Assembly: GCA_963925035.1 (NCBI GenBank)
Contig: CAWUSK010000015.1
Location: 1 to 64,000, forward strand
Length of the DNA: 64,000 nucleotides
Source of the DNA: UBA4466 sp963925035
GTDB taxonomy: Bacteria; Bacteroidota; Bacteroidia; Flavobacteriales_D; Crocinitomicaceae
Direction of reading: 5' to 3'
Of the stretch, positions 17,540 to 25,811 are shown piece by piece. Made by a program: the position numbers and the translations under genes. The notes beneath the pieces were generated by a model. The model made no database searches. It saw only the letters and a program-made list of their open reading frames with translations, and was not told the origin of the DNA. Positions within the stretch are counted from its first letter, which is position 1, and each line of letters starts with the position of its first letter.

Positions 17540-18988
17540 ATGAGAACATTTTTTCTATTTGTCCTAATCTCCTTGCTTCATTTCGGCAGTAATGCTCAAA
17601 AGAATGAACTTCGAGCATATCTCGATAGCAAACAGTTTTTTGCTCCGGGTGTTGGAAACTATATCGAGTTCCACTTGCAATTTGTTGGGCATTCTATCAA
17701 TTACCTGCCAGAAAATGGTGGTTTAATTGGAGAAATTGCCGTTCAAATGTCAATTACCGATTATAAAGGAGTAAAAGTGACAAGTGATGCTTATCGTTTA
17801 GCGACTCCATTTATGCACGACAGTGTTGTGGAAGATTTCTACGATGTAAAACGTTTTCCATTAAAACCCGGAGATTATACTTTTTCTATCGAATTAACAG
17901 ATTTGAACAGTACAAAAGAATCATTGAAGGCCTCTCAAATCATTATAATTGAAGAGTTAGGTGATGCTATTTCTATTTCAGACATTGAAATTGCAGAATA
18001 TGCATCTAAAGGAAATGAAAGTTCTGTTTTTTATAAATCAGGATTTGATATTATCCCGCGTCTCTCTACATTTTACCCCAAACAATTGTCGAGTATTCCA
18101 GTTTACTTCGAAATCTACAATTCTAATTTGTTAGAGGACAGTGTTTTTGGAATTAAGCAATCTGTGGTCAACGCTGCAACGAGCAAGGAAGTGGATGAAT
18201 TAACGCTCTTTACACGACACGACGCATCAGAAGTTGTTCCTGTGCTTCGAGAAATTGATATCACCAATGTCGAAACAGGCAAGTACATCCTGAATTACAC
18301 ATTTTTGAATAGAAACATGAAAGAACTTTCAACGCAGTCTTATGTGTTTGAAAGAAGCAACGACATTGAAATGGATATCGCCAGCAATGACGTAATTCTA
18401 GATCCTGCATTTCAATCTTCAATTTCTGTTGATAGTGTTGGTTACTATTTAGAATGTCTTATCCCTATCTCAAAAGCAAACGAAGTAAAAAACATTTTCA
18501 AAATAGCAAAAGCCAAAAACGAGCTAAACGCGCGTAAATACATCCAATTGTATTGGACAAAATCAGCTCCAGACAATCCTTACGAAGGTTGGTTAAAATA
18601 CAAGGCTCAAGTACAAATGATAGAACGCATTTACGGGAATAATTTCCAAGAAGGATTTGAAACGGATCGTGGAAGAGTATACTTACAATATGGCTCGCCT
18701 TCTTATATCACTTCAAAAGAATACACAAGTAACGAATACCCTTACGAAATCTGGCAATACAATAAAATCGGTGCTTTCAGTAATAAGCGATTCGTTTTTT
18801 ACAATCCAGACTTAACAAATAAAGCGTATCGCCTATTGCATTCTGACATGGTTGGAGAATTAAAAAACCCATCGTGGCCTTATGAATTGAACCGAAGAAG
18901 TACAGCTAATGGGAATATCGACGATCCAAATCAAAATGTGAGATATGGTGTTGGACAAAATAGCAGCGACGACTTCAGACAATATTAA
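17540..18988 (+). CDS. GWxTD domain-containing exported protein
   Basis: 482-aa protein with an N-terminal signal peptide (MRTFFLFVLISLLHFGSNAQ), a middle beta-rich region and a C-terminal GWxTD domain (about 330-445). The domain is recognised by LNARKYIQLYWTKSAPD, YKAQVQMIERIYG and GFETDRGRVYLQYGSPSYI, where the family's GWxTDRGRVYI appears with Phe instead of Trp. The GWxTD family is common in Bacteroidota and Acidobacteria, and its molecular function is not established. The next gene, a glycosyltransferase, starts 3 bases later, so the two share an mRNA. Confidence 0.82.
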   Translation: MRTFFLFVLISLLHFGSNAQKNELRAYLDSKQFFAPGVGNYIEFHLQFVGHSINYLPENGGLIGEIAVQMSITDYKGVKVTSDAYRLATPFMHDSVVEDFYDVKRFPLKPGDYTFSIELTDLNSTKESLKASQIIIIEELGDAISISDIEIAEYASKGNESSVFYKSGFDIIPRLSTFYPKQLSSIPVYFEIYNSNLLEDSVFGIKQSVVNAATSKEVDELTLFTRHDASEVVPVLREIDITNVETGKYILNYTFLNRNMKELSTQSYVFERSNDIEMDIASNDVILDPAFQSSISVDSVGYYLECLIPISKANEVKNIFKIAKAKNELNARKYIQLYWTKSAPDNPYEGWLKYKAQVQMIERIYGNNFQEGFETDRGRVYLQYGSPSYITSKEYTSNEYPYEIWQYNKIGAFSNKRFVFYNPDLTNKAYRLLHSDMVGELKNPSWPYELNRRSTANGNIDDPNQNVRYGVGQNSSDDFRQY

Positions 18989-18991
18989 ATA

Positions 18992-20020
18992 ATGCCAGAA
19001 AGTCAAGTTGCCGTTGTAATCCTCAATTGGAACGGTCAAAATTATTTAGAACAGTTTCTTCCAAGTGTCTTAAAACATTCTGGAAATGCAAGAATTGTTG
19101 TGGCCGACAATGCTTCAACAGATGGTTCTGTCGAGTTTATTCAGGCAAACTATCCGCAAATCAAAATTATAGTCAATGACGAAAATGGAGGTTTTGCCAA
19201 AGGATACAACGACGCATTCAAAAAAGTCGATGCTGAATACTTTTTATTACTGAACAGCGATATTGAGGTTACTGAAAACTGGATAACACCGCTTGTTGAA
19301 CAAATGAAAGACCCTCAAGTTGCAGGTTGTCAGCCAAAAGTAAAAGCGTTTCATAACAGACATTCATTTGAACACGCCGGTGCATCTGGTGGATATTTAG
19401 ACCGAAATTATTTTCCTTTTTGCCGTGGCCGAATTTTTCTTTCTGTTGAAAGCGATCAAGGCCAATACGATGGAGAAACAGAAGTTTTCTGGGCAAGCGG
19501 TGCATGTTTATTAATTCGATCGGAGTTATTTCATAAAGCAGGTGGATTTGATGAAGAATTTTTTGCGCACATGGAAGAAATCGATTTGTGCTGGAGATTG
19601 AAAAAAATGAACTATAAATTTATGGTTTGTCCACAATCTACTGTTTTTCATATCGGAGGAGGAACATTGCCATATACATCTCCACGAAAAGTATATTTAA
19701 ATTTCAGAAACAGTCTTTTGATGATCGTCAAGAATCACGAAGGAATTTTACTTCCGAAGATTTTTATCCGACTTTGCATTGATGGAATTGCCGCTTCCCG
19801 TTTTCTAATGATTGGAGAGTTTAAACAGTTTTCAGCAGTTTTTCGTGCGCATAATTACATGTTCAAAAACCTATCGTCATTACTAAAGAAACGAAAGGAA
19901 ATCAAGCGAATGTCAACAACATTTAATTCAGCCGGTTTGTACAACGGGAATATCTTAGGAGAATATTTCTTAAAAGGAGTCAAAGAATTTTCGAAACTGA
20001 ATCAGCGTTTGTTTAAATAA
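18992..20020 (+). CDS. glycosyltransferase family 2 (GT-A)
   Basis: 342-aa transferase of the rhamnosyl/galactofuranosyl-like GT2 subgroup. The nucleotide-sugar fold begins VAVVILNWNGQNYLEQFLPS, then VVADNASTDGSVEFI, YFLLLNSDIEV (the D-x-D-like site) and the acceptor region GGFDEEFFAHMEEIDLCWRLK. A C-terminal amphipathic segment (SPRKVYLNFRNSLLMIVKN) is typical of membrane-associated members. The sugar and acceptor are unknown. It is coupled to the GWxTD gene by a 3-base gap. No other polysaccharide genes are near. Confidence 0.88.
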   Translation: MPESQVAVVILNWNGQNYLEQFLPSVLKHSGNARIVVADNASTDGSVEFIQANYPQIKIIVNDENGGFAKGYNDAFKKVDAEYFLLLNSDIEVTENWITPLVEQMKDPQVAGCQPKVKAFHNRHSFEHAGASGGYLDRNYFPFCRGRIFLSVESDQGQYDGETEVFWASGACLLIRSELFHKAGGFDEEFFAHMEEIDLCWRLKKMNYKFMVCPQSTVFHIGGGTLPYTSPRKVYLNFRNSLLMIVKNHEGILLPKIFIRLCIDGIAASRFLMIGEFKQFSAVFRAHNYMFKNLSSLLKKRKEIKRMSTTFNSAGLYNGNILGEYFLKGVKEFSKLNQRLFK

Positions 20021-20034
20021 TCTTGCCTTAACTA

Positions 20035-20448
20035 TCAACTGTGATTCTCGAAAAAATCAACAGCTAAATCGTAGGATTTCAATCCAAATCCAAAAATACA
20101 ACCAACAACGACTGGCGATAATAGAGATGTATGTCTAAACTCTTCTCTCGCAGTGATATTGGAAATATGTACTTCAACAACTGGCACTTTAATTGCCTTG
20201 ATACAATCTCTCAACGCAACACTTGTATGCGTGTAGCCACCAGCGTTGATAACAATCCCATCGTGTTTCGATTGTTGCAGCGCATCAATTAACTCACCTT
20301 CAATATTCGACTGAAAATAATCCAATTCAGACTTTTTTTCACTTTTTAACGCTTCAAAATAGGATTCAAACGTTTGATTCCCGTATATTTCCTCTTCCCG
20401 TTGACCAATTAAATTTAAATTTGGTCCGTTAACAATTAATATTTTCAT
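20035..20448 (-). CDS. aroQ: type II 3-dehydroquinate dehydratase
   Basis: Third step of the shikimate pathway. The 137-aa protein is slightly shorter than usual (about 145). It has ILIVNGPNLNLIGQREEEIYG with the flexible-loop Arg and Tyr (R18, Y23), INAGGYTHTSVALRDCI and VEVHISNITAREEFRHTSLL with the catalytic His. The start ATG (20448) is divergent from xerD with only two bases between the two start codons. It converges with the glycosyltransferase, with 14 bases between stops. Confidence 0.94.
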   Translation of the reverse strand: MKILIVNGPNLNLIGQREEEIYGNQTFESYFEALKSEKKSELDYFQSNIEGELIDALQQSKHDGIVINAGGYTHTSVALRDCIKAIKVPVVEVHISNITAREEFRHTSLLSPVVVGCIFGFGLKSYDLAVDFFENHS

Positions 20449-20450
20449 AC

Positions 20451-21353
20451 ATGTCCAATTGGAGTCGCTATATTAAGGATTTTGTTTCATACCTGAAAAT
20501 AGAAAAGGGTTTGTCGGAAAATTCTATTTTGGCATATCTCAACGATGTGAAGAAATTAGAAGATTACTCCGGTAGTTTATCACTCGATCCAAAAGCAATT
20601 ACCTACCAGCATTTACAGCAGTTTGTTGCTGAATTATACGACTTAGGACTAAGTGCTAGAAGTCAATCAAGGATTATTAGTGGAATCAAACAATTCTTTC
20701 ATTTTCTGACTATAGAAGATGAAATTGAACTTGACCCGACCACGTTATTGGAAACGCCTAAAATTGGCAGAAAACTACCAGAGGTTTTAACAGTCCAAGA
20801 AATCGACACGTTGATAGATGCCATTGATTTAAGTAAACCTGAAGGACATCGGAACAAAGCGATACTGGAAACACTGTACAGTTGTGGATTGCGTGTATCA
20901 GAACTCGTCAATCTTCAGTTTGAGCAGCTTTTCTTTAACGAAGGATTCATTCGTGTAACAGGAAAAGGAAATAAACAACGATTGGTTCCAGTAAGTCCGA
21001 GCGTTGAAAAGGAGATTGGAATTTACACCTCTTCTATTCGCAACCAAATGAAGATTCAGAAAGGACATGAAAGTTTTGTCTTCTTGAATAGACGCGGCGC
21101 ACAATTAACGCGTGTAATGATTTTTACCATAATTAAAAACTTAGCACTCGAAATTGGATTGGATAAAACCATTTCTCCTCACACTTTTCGCCATTCCTTT
21201 GCCACTCACCTGCTCGAAGGCGGTGCAAATTTACGCGCAATTCAAGACATGTTAGGACATGAGTCTATTCTGACTACAGAAATTTATACGCACTTAGATC
21301 AAAGTATGCTGAAGGACGCTATTACTTCATTTCATCCAAGGAATATGCGCTAA
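20451..21353 (+). CDS. xerD: site-specific tyrosine recombinase XerC/XerD
   Basis: Chromosome-dimer-resolution recombinase, 300 aa. The SAM-like N-terminal DNA-binding domain (about 1-90) is followed by the catalytic domain with all key residues: Arg in YSCGLRVSELV, Lys in VTGKGNKQR, HTFRHSFATHLLEGG (His and Arg), LGHES (His) and the nucleophile Tyr in TTEIYTHLD. Assignment to XerD rather than XerC is by general resemblance only. A TAAATTTG box inside aroQ (20416-20423) could be its -7 element. Its stop overlaps the end of a broken gene on the other strand. Confidence 0.92.
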   Translation: MSNWSRYIKDFVSYLKIEKGLSENSILAYLNDVKKLEDYSGSLSLDPKAITYQHLQQFVAELYDLGLSARSQSRIISGIKQFFHFLTIEDEIELDPTTLLETPKIGRKLPEVLTVQEIDTLIDAIDLSKPEGHRNKAILETLYSCGLRVSELVNLQFEQLFFNEGFIRVTGKGNKQRLVPVSPSVEKEIGIYTSSIRNQMKIQKGHESFVFLNRRGAQLTRVMIFTIIKNLALEIGLDKTISPHTFRHSFATHLLEGGANLRAIQDMLGHESILTTEIYTHLDQSMLKDAITSFHPRNMR

Positions 21354-21780
21354 GGCTTATACCTTAAGGTAAGACAAGCGTTCCGACCGTAACGGTGACG
21401 ACTTAAAGCTTGCCACTTCATTCCAGATAATATATCGCACTCTGCCTTAGCATAAATTCCAATACTAAATCGAGAGAAGACATATCGAACTTCAGCTCGA
21501 AGCATAGCATTCATAACAAAATCACTATAATCGGGATAAGTAATTTCGGAATTTTCATTGATTGTTTTATAATTTACATAAGAAAACCTTACTCCCAAAC
21601 CAAGTGAAAACTGAAAACGATTGTGGGAAAATCAATCATAGCTGAAATAAATAGGTAATCCAACTGCATAATAGTAGAATCGTAAGTATATTGCCATTGA
21701 CTTGTTTGAATGGTTTCTGCAGTTGATACGGACTCAATTTTCTTTTTGAAAATGATTTGCCAGAGAACAAACACCAACAT
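21350..21780 (-). pseudogene. broken outer-membrane beta-barrel protein gene (C-terminal part)
   Basis: Two minus-strand frames fit end to end. The first (to about 21589) contains QYTYDSTIMQLDYLFISAMI and ends DFPTIVFSFHLVWE. The second (21598-21350) starts GVRFSYVNYKTI and continues with alternating, Tyr/Arg/Phe-rich strands to the terminal LTLRYKP, as in outer-membrane barrels. They join by a one-base frameshift near 21590. The N-terminal part is missing: upstream, from about 21740, the DNA is an IS4-type transposase remnant on the opposite strand, so insertion probably truncated the gene. Confidence 0.6.
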
Positions 21781-22065
21781 ATTTTAAAGGATGAGATTAT
21801 CTGTTTAAAAAATGAATCGTCCAAAAGTAAGTGTCCAGGCAAATTAAGACACGTGTCGGTTTGGAATGAAGAAAACAAACAAGTAATTGAACGCATTTCA
21901 AATCAATTTCATTGGTCGCCCAATACGATCGGTGAATTATACAAAAGCAGATGACAGGTGGAGTTTTTCTTTCGTGACATCAAACAATTGCTGCATATCA
22001 AATCGTTCATTGGGACAAGTGAAAATACATTGATGATACAAAATTGGACAGCTTTAATTTGTTCT
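21740..22065 (+). pseudogene. IS4-type transposase remnant
   Basis: The plus strand reads PENKHQHILKDEIICLKN, then CPGKLRHVSVWNEENKQVIE, ISNQFHWSPNTIGELYKSR, a stop (21952-21954), and QVEFFFRDIKQLLHIKSF then IGTSENTLMIQNWTALI. This is the last catalytic block of an IS4-family DDE transposase (canonical ELYKxRWxVExFF...IK). The in-frame TGA sits exactly where the invariant Trp (TGG) should be, so one base change made the nonsense codon. The start is missing and homology ends near 22065. After it come three imperfect copies of a TGAGATT-containing motif (22094-22146). Confidence 0.75.
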
Positions 22066-22171
22066 ACGCGGCATGATATTTTGTTTCCGCCGAGTGAGAT
22101 TTACCCTCCGTTCGTTGAGATTTGACTGCCTTTCATTGAGATTGATACTACCGTGACACTGCCCACTCCAC

Positions 22172-22294
22172 TAGAATTTCATTCCTATGGAATAATTCTC
22201 TTTTAAATAAAAACTAAAACAACTAGTATTATTGGTTGATAAAATAGTACCATTTATTAAAATACAAATCAACCCACCAAAACGTTTTTATGTA
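22172..22294. repeat. direct repeat, copy A (left of katG)
   Basis: About 123 bp, highly similar to 24843-24964. Shared blocks include TTCTCTTTTAAATAAAAAC, GGTTGATAAAATAGTACCAT, CAAATCAACCCACCA and CGTTTTTATGTA. Identity is high by eye, with scattered substitutions and a few one-base gaps. It does not encode protein. Same orientation as the right copy, 2.55 kb of DNA between them. Confidence 0.9.
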
Positions 22295-22311
22295 TTTTAG
22301 TTATGGCGCTG

Positions 22312-22326
22312 TCAGCGATACGCTGA
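22312..22326. promoter_or_regulatory. inverted repeat upstream of katG, possible operator
   Basis: TCAGCG-ATA-CGCTGA, a perfect 6-bp inverted repeat with three-base spacer, 114 bases before the katG start and just inside repeat copy A. No poly-T follows, so it is not a terminator. It does not look like a known OxyR or PerR site. Function is open. Confidence 0.35.
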
Positions 22327-22406
22327 TCATATCAAATAACCCATAACATAGACTTTTTCTATGATAGAATAGAAAATATTGATAATATTGATAATGTATT
22401 AGTCCT

Positions 22407-22414
22407 TACTTTTG
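22407..22414 (+). promoter_or_regulatory. candidate -7 box of katG
   Basis: TACTTTTG fits TAnnTTTG, 25 bases before ATG 22440. The nearest upstream ATTG (22387-22390) is only 16 bases away, so the -33 element is uncertain. Confidence 0.4.
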
Positions 22415-22439
22415 TTAAAACAGATTAATTACATAACAG

Positions 22440-24731
22440 ATGAAACATTTTTTATTATCAATAAGTCTACTTACAACCCTAGTATTAAATGGGCAAAGCA
22501 CGAACAATATGAGTAAATGTCCCGTAAATCATGGTCAAGGGGGAGATATGACTAATCCACTTACGGATGATAATACAAACCCTTATATCCATTCGAAAAT
22601 AAAAAAAAAAACCAGTGAAGATTGGTGGCCAAATCGACTTGACATAAGTGTCTTGAGAACAAATTCTGATTTATCAGACCCAATGGGAGAAAGCTTTGAT
22701 TATAGAGAAGCGTTCAACTCATTAGACTATGATTCGCTAAAAAGTGATATCGAAAAAGTTTTAACCAACTCGCAAGAATGGTGGCCTGCCGACTTTGGAA
22801 ATTATGGACCACTTTTTATCCGTATGGCCTGGCACAGCGCTGGAACATACCGCACGGGTGATGGACGCGGTGGTGCTAGCGAGGGTCAACAACGGTTTGC
22901 TCCTTTAAATAGTTGGCCAGATAATGGAAACCTGGATAAGGCTAGAAGACTTCTATGGCCGATCAAGCAAAAATACGGAAGCAAAATTTCATGGGCAGAT
23001 TTAATGATTTTAACAGGTAATGTTGCTTTGGAATCAATGGGTTTTGAAACAATCGGATTTGCAGGAGGGCGCACAGATGTTTGGGAACCTCAAAGTAATG
23101 TATACTGGGGAATGGAAAAAGAATGGTTAGCAGATGAACGATACTCTGGTGACCGAAATTTAGAAAATCCATTGGCTGCAGTTCAAATGGGATTAATTTA
23201 TGTGAATCCCGAAGGACCAAATGGAAATCCCGATCCAAAATTAGCCGCCATTGATATACGTGAAACATTTGGAAGAATGGGAATGAATGATGAAGAAACT
23301 GTGGCGCTTATAGCTGGTGGTCATACATTAGGGAAAACACATGGAGCAGGTCCAGCTTCACATGTTGGTCCAGAGCCAGAAGCAGCGCCGATTGAAGAAC
23401 AAGGATTTGGCTGGAAAAGCGACTACAAGTCAGGAAAAGGAAAAGACGCGATTACTTCAGGTCTCGAGGTAACTTGGACAATGACACCAACAGAATGGAG
23501 TCACCAATTTCTTCAAATCTTATTTGGAAATGAATGGGAATTGACAAAGAGTCCTGCTGGAGCGTATCAATGGACAGCTAAAGATTCAATGTTAACAGTG
23601 CCGGATGCATTCGATTCAAACATGAGGCATAAGCCAACGATGCTCACAACAGACTTGTCACTTCGTTTTGATCCAGAATATGAAAAGATATCAAGGAGAT
23701 TTCTTGATAACCCTGAAGAATTCGACTTAGCATTTGCTAAAGCGTGGTTTAAGCTAACGCACAGAGACATGGGCCCAAAATCACTTTATCTTGGACCTGA
23801 AGTTCCTGCAGATGATTTTGTATGGCAAGACCCCTTGCCAACTGCAGACTATAAACAAATTGATGCTAAGGATATTGAAACTCTGAAGAAATCTATCACG
23901 AACGCTGGATTGACAGACCAAGATTTAATTTATACAGCATGGTCTTCTGCCTCAACATTTAGAGGGTCTGATAAAAGAGGTGGAGCCAATGGTGCTCATA
24001 TTCAGTTAGAGCCACAATCAAGCTGGGAAGTAAATGAGCCAAATACTTTAAACCGTATATTGAAAAAATACGAAGCTATCCAGAAAGATTTCAATGATAA
24101 AGCAAAAGACAAGAAGGTTTCAATTGCAGACTTGATTGTACTTGGTGGATCTGTTGGAATTGAGCATGCAGTTGAAAAAGGCGGTCATAAAATTGAAGTT
24201 CCTTTTAACCCAGGCAGAACAGATGCTACAGCTGAGCAAACAGACATTAGTTCAATGGCAGTTTTAGAGCCAATGGCAGATGCATTTAGAAATTATGAAA
24301 AAGCAAAATATACGCTTACTTCAGAAGAACTACTTTTAGACAAAGCGCAATTACTAACACTAACTGCACCTGAAATGACAGTTCTGCTAGGTGGTATGCG
24401 AGTATTAGATATCAATTATAATGGATCTAAACACGGTGTATTCACAGACAATCCAGGAGCCCTTTCAAATGATTTCTTTGTGAACTTACTTGATATGAGC
24501 ACACAATGGAGTCCTATAGATTATTATAGTTCAACCTTTGAAGGAAAAGATAGAGCTACTGGAAAAGTAAAATGGACAGCTACACGTGCAGATTTAATCT
24601 TTGGGTCTAATTCTGAATTGAGGGCATTAGCTGAAGTTTATGCAAGTACTGATGCGGAAGATCGTTTCGTTGAAGAATTTGTCAGAGTTTGGACAAAAGT
24701 TATGAACTTAGATCGATTTGATCTCAAGTAA
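22440..24731 (+). CDS. katG: catalase-peroxidase with signal peptide
   Basis: Bifunctional haem catalase-peroxidase, 763 aa, with both the active N-terminal and the haem-free C-terminal halves. Distal site Arg128-Trp131-His132 (RMAWHSAG), proximal His295 (GGHTLGKTH), and Trp131-Tyr254-Met280 at the spacing of the Met-Tyr-Trp crosslink needed for catalase activity. The first about 18 residues (MKHFLLSISLLTTLVLNG) form a signal peptide placed before a second Met (residue 24, MSKCPVNHG) that matches the usual start of cytoplasmic KatG, so this one is probably exported. It is flanked by direct repeats and sits in a decayed region. Confidence 0.95.
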   Translation: MKHFLLSISLLTTLVLNGQSTNNMSKCPVNHGQGGDMTNPLTDDNTNPYIHSKIKKKTSEDWWPNRLDISVLRTNSDLSDPMGESFDYREAFNSLDYDSLKSDIEKVLTNSQEWWPADFGNYGPLFIRMAWHSAGTYRTGDGRGGASEGQQRFAPLNSWPDNGNLDKARRLLWPIKQKYGSKISWADLMILTGNVALESMGFETIGFAGGRTDVWEPQSNVYWGMEKEWLADERYSGDRNLENPLAAVQMGLIYVNPEGPNGNPDPKLAAIDIRETFGRMGMNDEETVALIAGGHTLGKTHGAGPASHVGPEPEAAPIEEQGFGWKSDYKSGKGKDAITSGLEVTWTMTPTEWSHQFLQILFGNEWELTKSPAGAYQWTAKDSMLTVPDAFDSNMRHKPTMLTTDLSLRFDPEYEKISRRFLDNPEEFDLAFAKAWFKLTHRDMGPKSLYLGPEVPADDFVWQDPLPTADYKQIDAKDIETLKKSITNAGLTDQDLIYTAWSSASTFRGSDKRGGANGAHIQLEPQSSWEVNEPNTLNRILKKYEAIQKDFNDKAKDKKVSIADLIVLGGSVGIEHAVEKGGHKIEVPFNPGRTDATAEQTDISSMAVLEPMADAFRNYEKAKYTLTSEELLLDKAQLLTLTAPEMTVLLGGMRVLDINYNGSKHGVFTDNPGALSNDFFVNLLDMSTQWSPIDYYSSTFEGKDRATGKVKWTATRADLIFGSNSELRALAEVYASTDAEDRFVEEFVRVWTKVMNLDRFDLK

Positions 24732-24749
24732 ATATTACTCAAGATTTCA

Positions 24750-24782
24750 GAAAGCCGATCTGCTAATCGGCTTTCTTTTTAT
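24750..24782 (+). terminator. katG terminator
   Basis: Stem GAAAGCCGAT / ATCGGCTTTC (24750-24759, 24766-24775) with six-base loop and T5, 18 bases past the stop. Confidence 0.88.
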
Positions 24783-24842
24783 TAAGACTTAGATTAATTA
24801 GAATGTGAGGTTCTACTCATAACATTGGCTCCTCACGCTCTT

Positions 24843-24964
24843 CTGAAATTCTATTCCTGTGGAAAATTCTCTTTTAAATAAAAACTAAAACAACGAAATT
24901 AGTGGTTGATAAAATAGTACCATTTCCTAAAACTCAAATCAACCCACCACACCGTTTTTATGTA
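24843..24964. repeat. direct repeat, copy B (right of katG)
   Basis: Partner of 22172-22294 in the same orientation, after the katG terminator. The remaining gene-free stretch 24965-25176 shows no ORF or RNA that I can recognise. Confidence 0.9.
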
Positions 24965-25176
24965 ACAACCTAATAAAGTGCTAACATACGAGCGTAATCG
25001 TTATGCGTAATAAGAAATTGCAATAGAAAGCCAAGTCCGCATAGCCTCCCATAAATAATATTAAAATTTGACAATTTGTCTAGTCCTGAAATAACGATAC
25101 ACAATTTTTTATCGTTATGTAAAAAGGAGTAAAAAGCGTTTATGTAAAGCGCAGTCAGAACGATTACTCTATGTCT

Positions 25177-25240
25177 GTCTTGTCCTGAAAAAAGTTGACT
25201 TAATTAATTAAAAAGTCAACAATAATGAAAGAGACAAGAC
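25177..25240. repeat. nested inverted repeat, possible small mobile-element relic
   Basis: Outer arms GTCTTGTC (25177-25184) and GACAAGAC (25233-25240) enclose inner arms GTTGACTT (25194-25201) and AAGTCAAC (25213-25220), all perfect. The sequence TGTCCTGAAAAAAGTTGAC within it resembles the ends of insertion sequences seen in Bacteroidota (from memory). There is no T-run, so a terminator is unlikely. Confidence 0.5.
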
Positions 25241-25248
25241 AATAAATC

Positions 25249-25283
25249 AAAAAAGCCTTCCAGTTATGAAAGGCCTTTTTTTA
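25249..25283. terminator. bidirectional terminator near the fasciclin gene
   Basis: A stem of AAAAAAGCCTTC against GAAAGGCCTTTTTTT (25249-25260, 25268-25282, one bulged base) gives T-runs on both strands. On the minus strand it lies 16 bases past the stop of the fasciclin gene. Confidence 0.75.
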
Positions 25284-25298
25284 TTAAACAAACACCAA

Positions 25299-25811
25299 CT
25301 ACTTAGGCATAACAACTGTATCTATAACGTGAATAACACCATTACTACCCATTACATCAGTTGCAGTAATTTCACTAACATTTCCATTTGAGTCTTTCAA
25401 CCAAATTTTATTATCTTTTTGCATTATTGTTAGCACTTGACCATTTAAAGTTTTTAACTCAACATTACCGTTACCTTCCTTTAGGGCAGCAACAACGTCG
25501 TTCGCGGTTAATTTACCAGAAACTACATGATAAGTTAGAATGCCTGCTAACGTTTTTTTGTTCTTCTCTTCTAATAGAAAGCCTAACGTTTTGGCATCAA
25601 CTTTAGCGAAAGCATCATTTGTCGGAGCAAAAACTGTAAAGGGGCCTTCTGCTTGTAAAGCACTAACTAAATCCGCAGCTTTAAGTGCAGTTACTAAAGT
25701 TGTAAAATTTTCGTTACCAACGGCAACATCTACTATTGTTCCTTGAGCGCTACTATTTTTAGAAAAACCTACACACAAGATCAATGTTAAACTAAGGACT
25801 AATTTGTTCAT
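25299..25811 (-). CDS. fasciclin (FAS1) domain exported protein
   Basis: 170 aa: a signal peptide (MNKLVLSLTLILCVGFSKNSSAQ) and one FAS1 domain (about 28-168). The conserved FAS1 blocks are LVSALQAEGPFTVFAPTNDAFAK near the start and GVIHVIDTVVMP at the end, with TYHVVSGKL in between. FAS1 proteins act in adhesion or extracellular matrix contacts; no ligand can be assigned. A CAAATATA sequence at 25843-25850 gives TATATTTG on the minus strand, 31 bases before the start, as a possible -7 box. The gene is an island between katG and an IS3 remnant. Confidence 0.9.
   Translation of the reverse strand: MNKLVLSLTLILCVGFSKNSSAQGTIVDVAVGNENFTTLVTALKAADLVSALQAEGPFTVFAPTNDAFAKVDAKTLGFLLEEKNKKTLAGILTYHVVSGKLTANDVVAALKEGNGNVELKTLNGQVLTIMQKDNKIWLKDSNGNVSEITATDVMGSNGVIHVIDTVVMPK

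Noticed and set aside
17250..21350. Polysaccharide gene cluster around the glycosyltransferase
   Set aside because: Only one transferase is present; neighbours are a GWxTD protein, aroQ and xerD.
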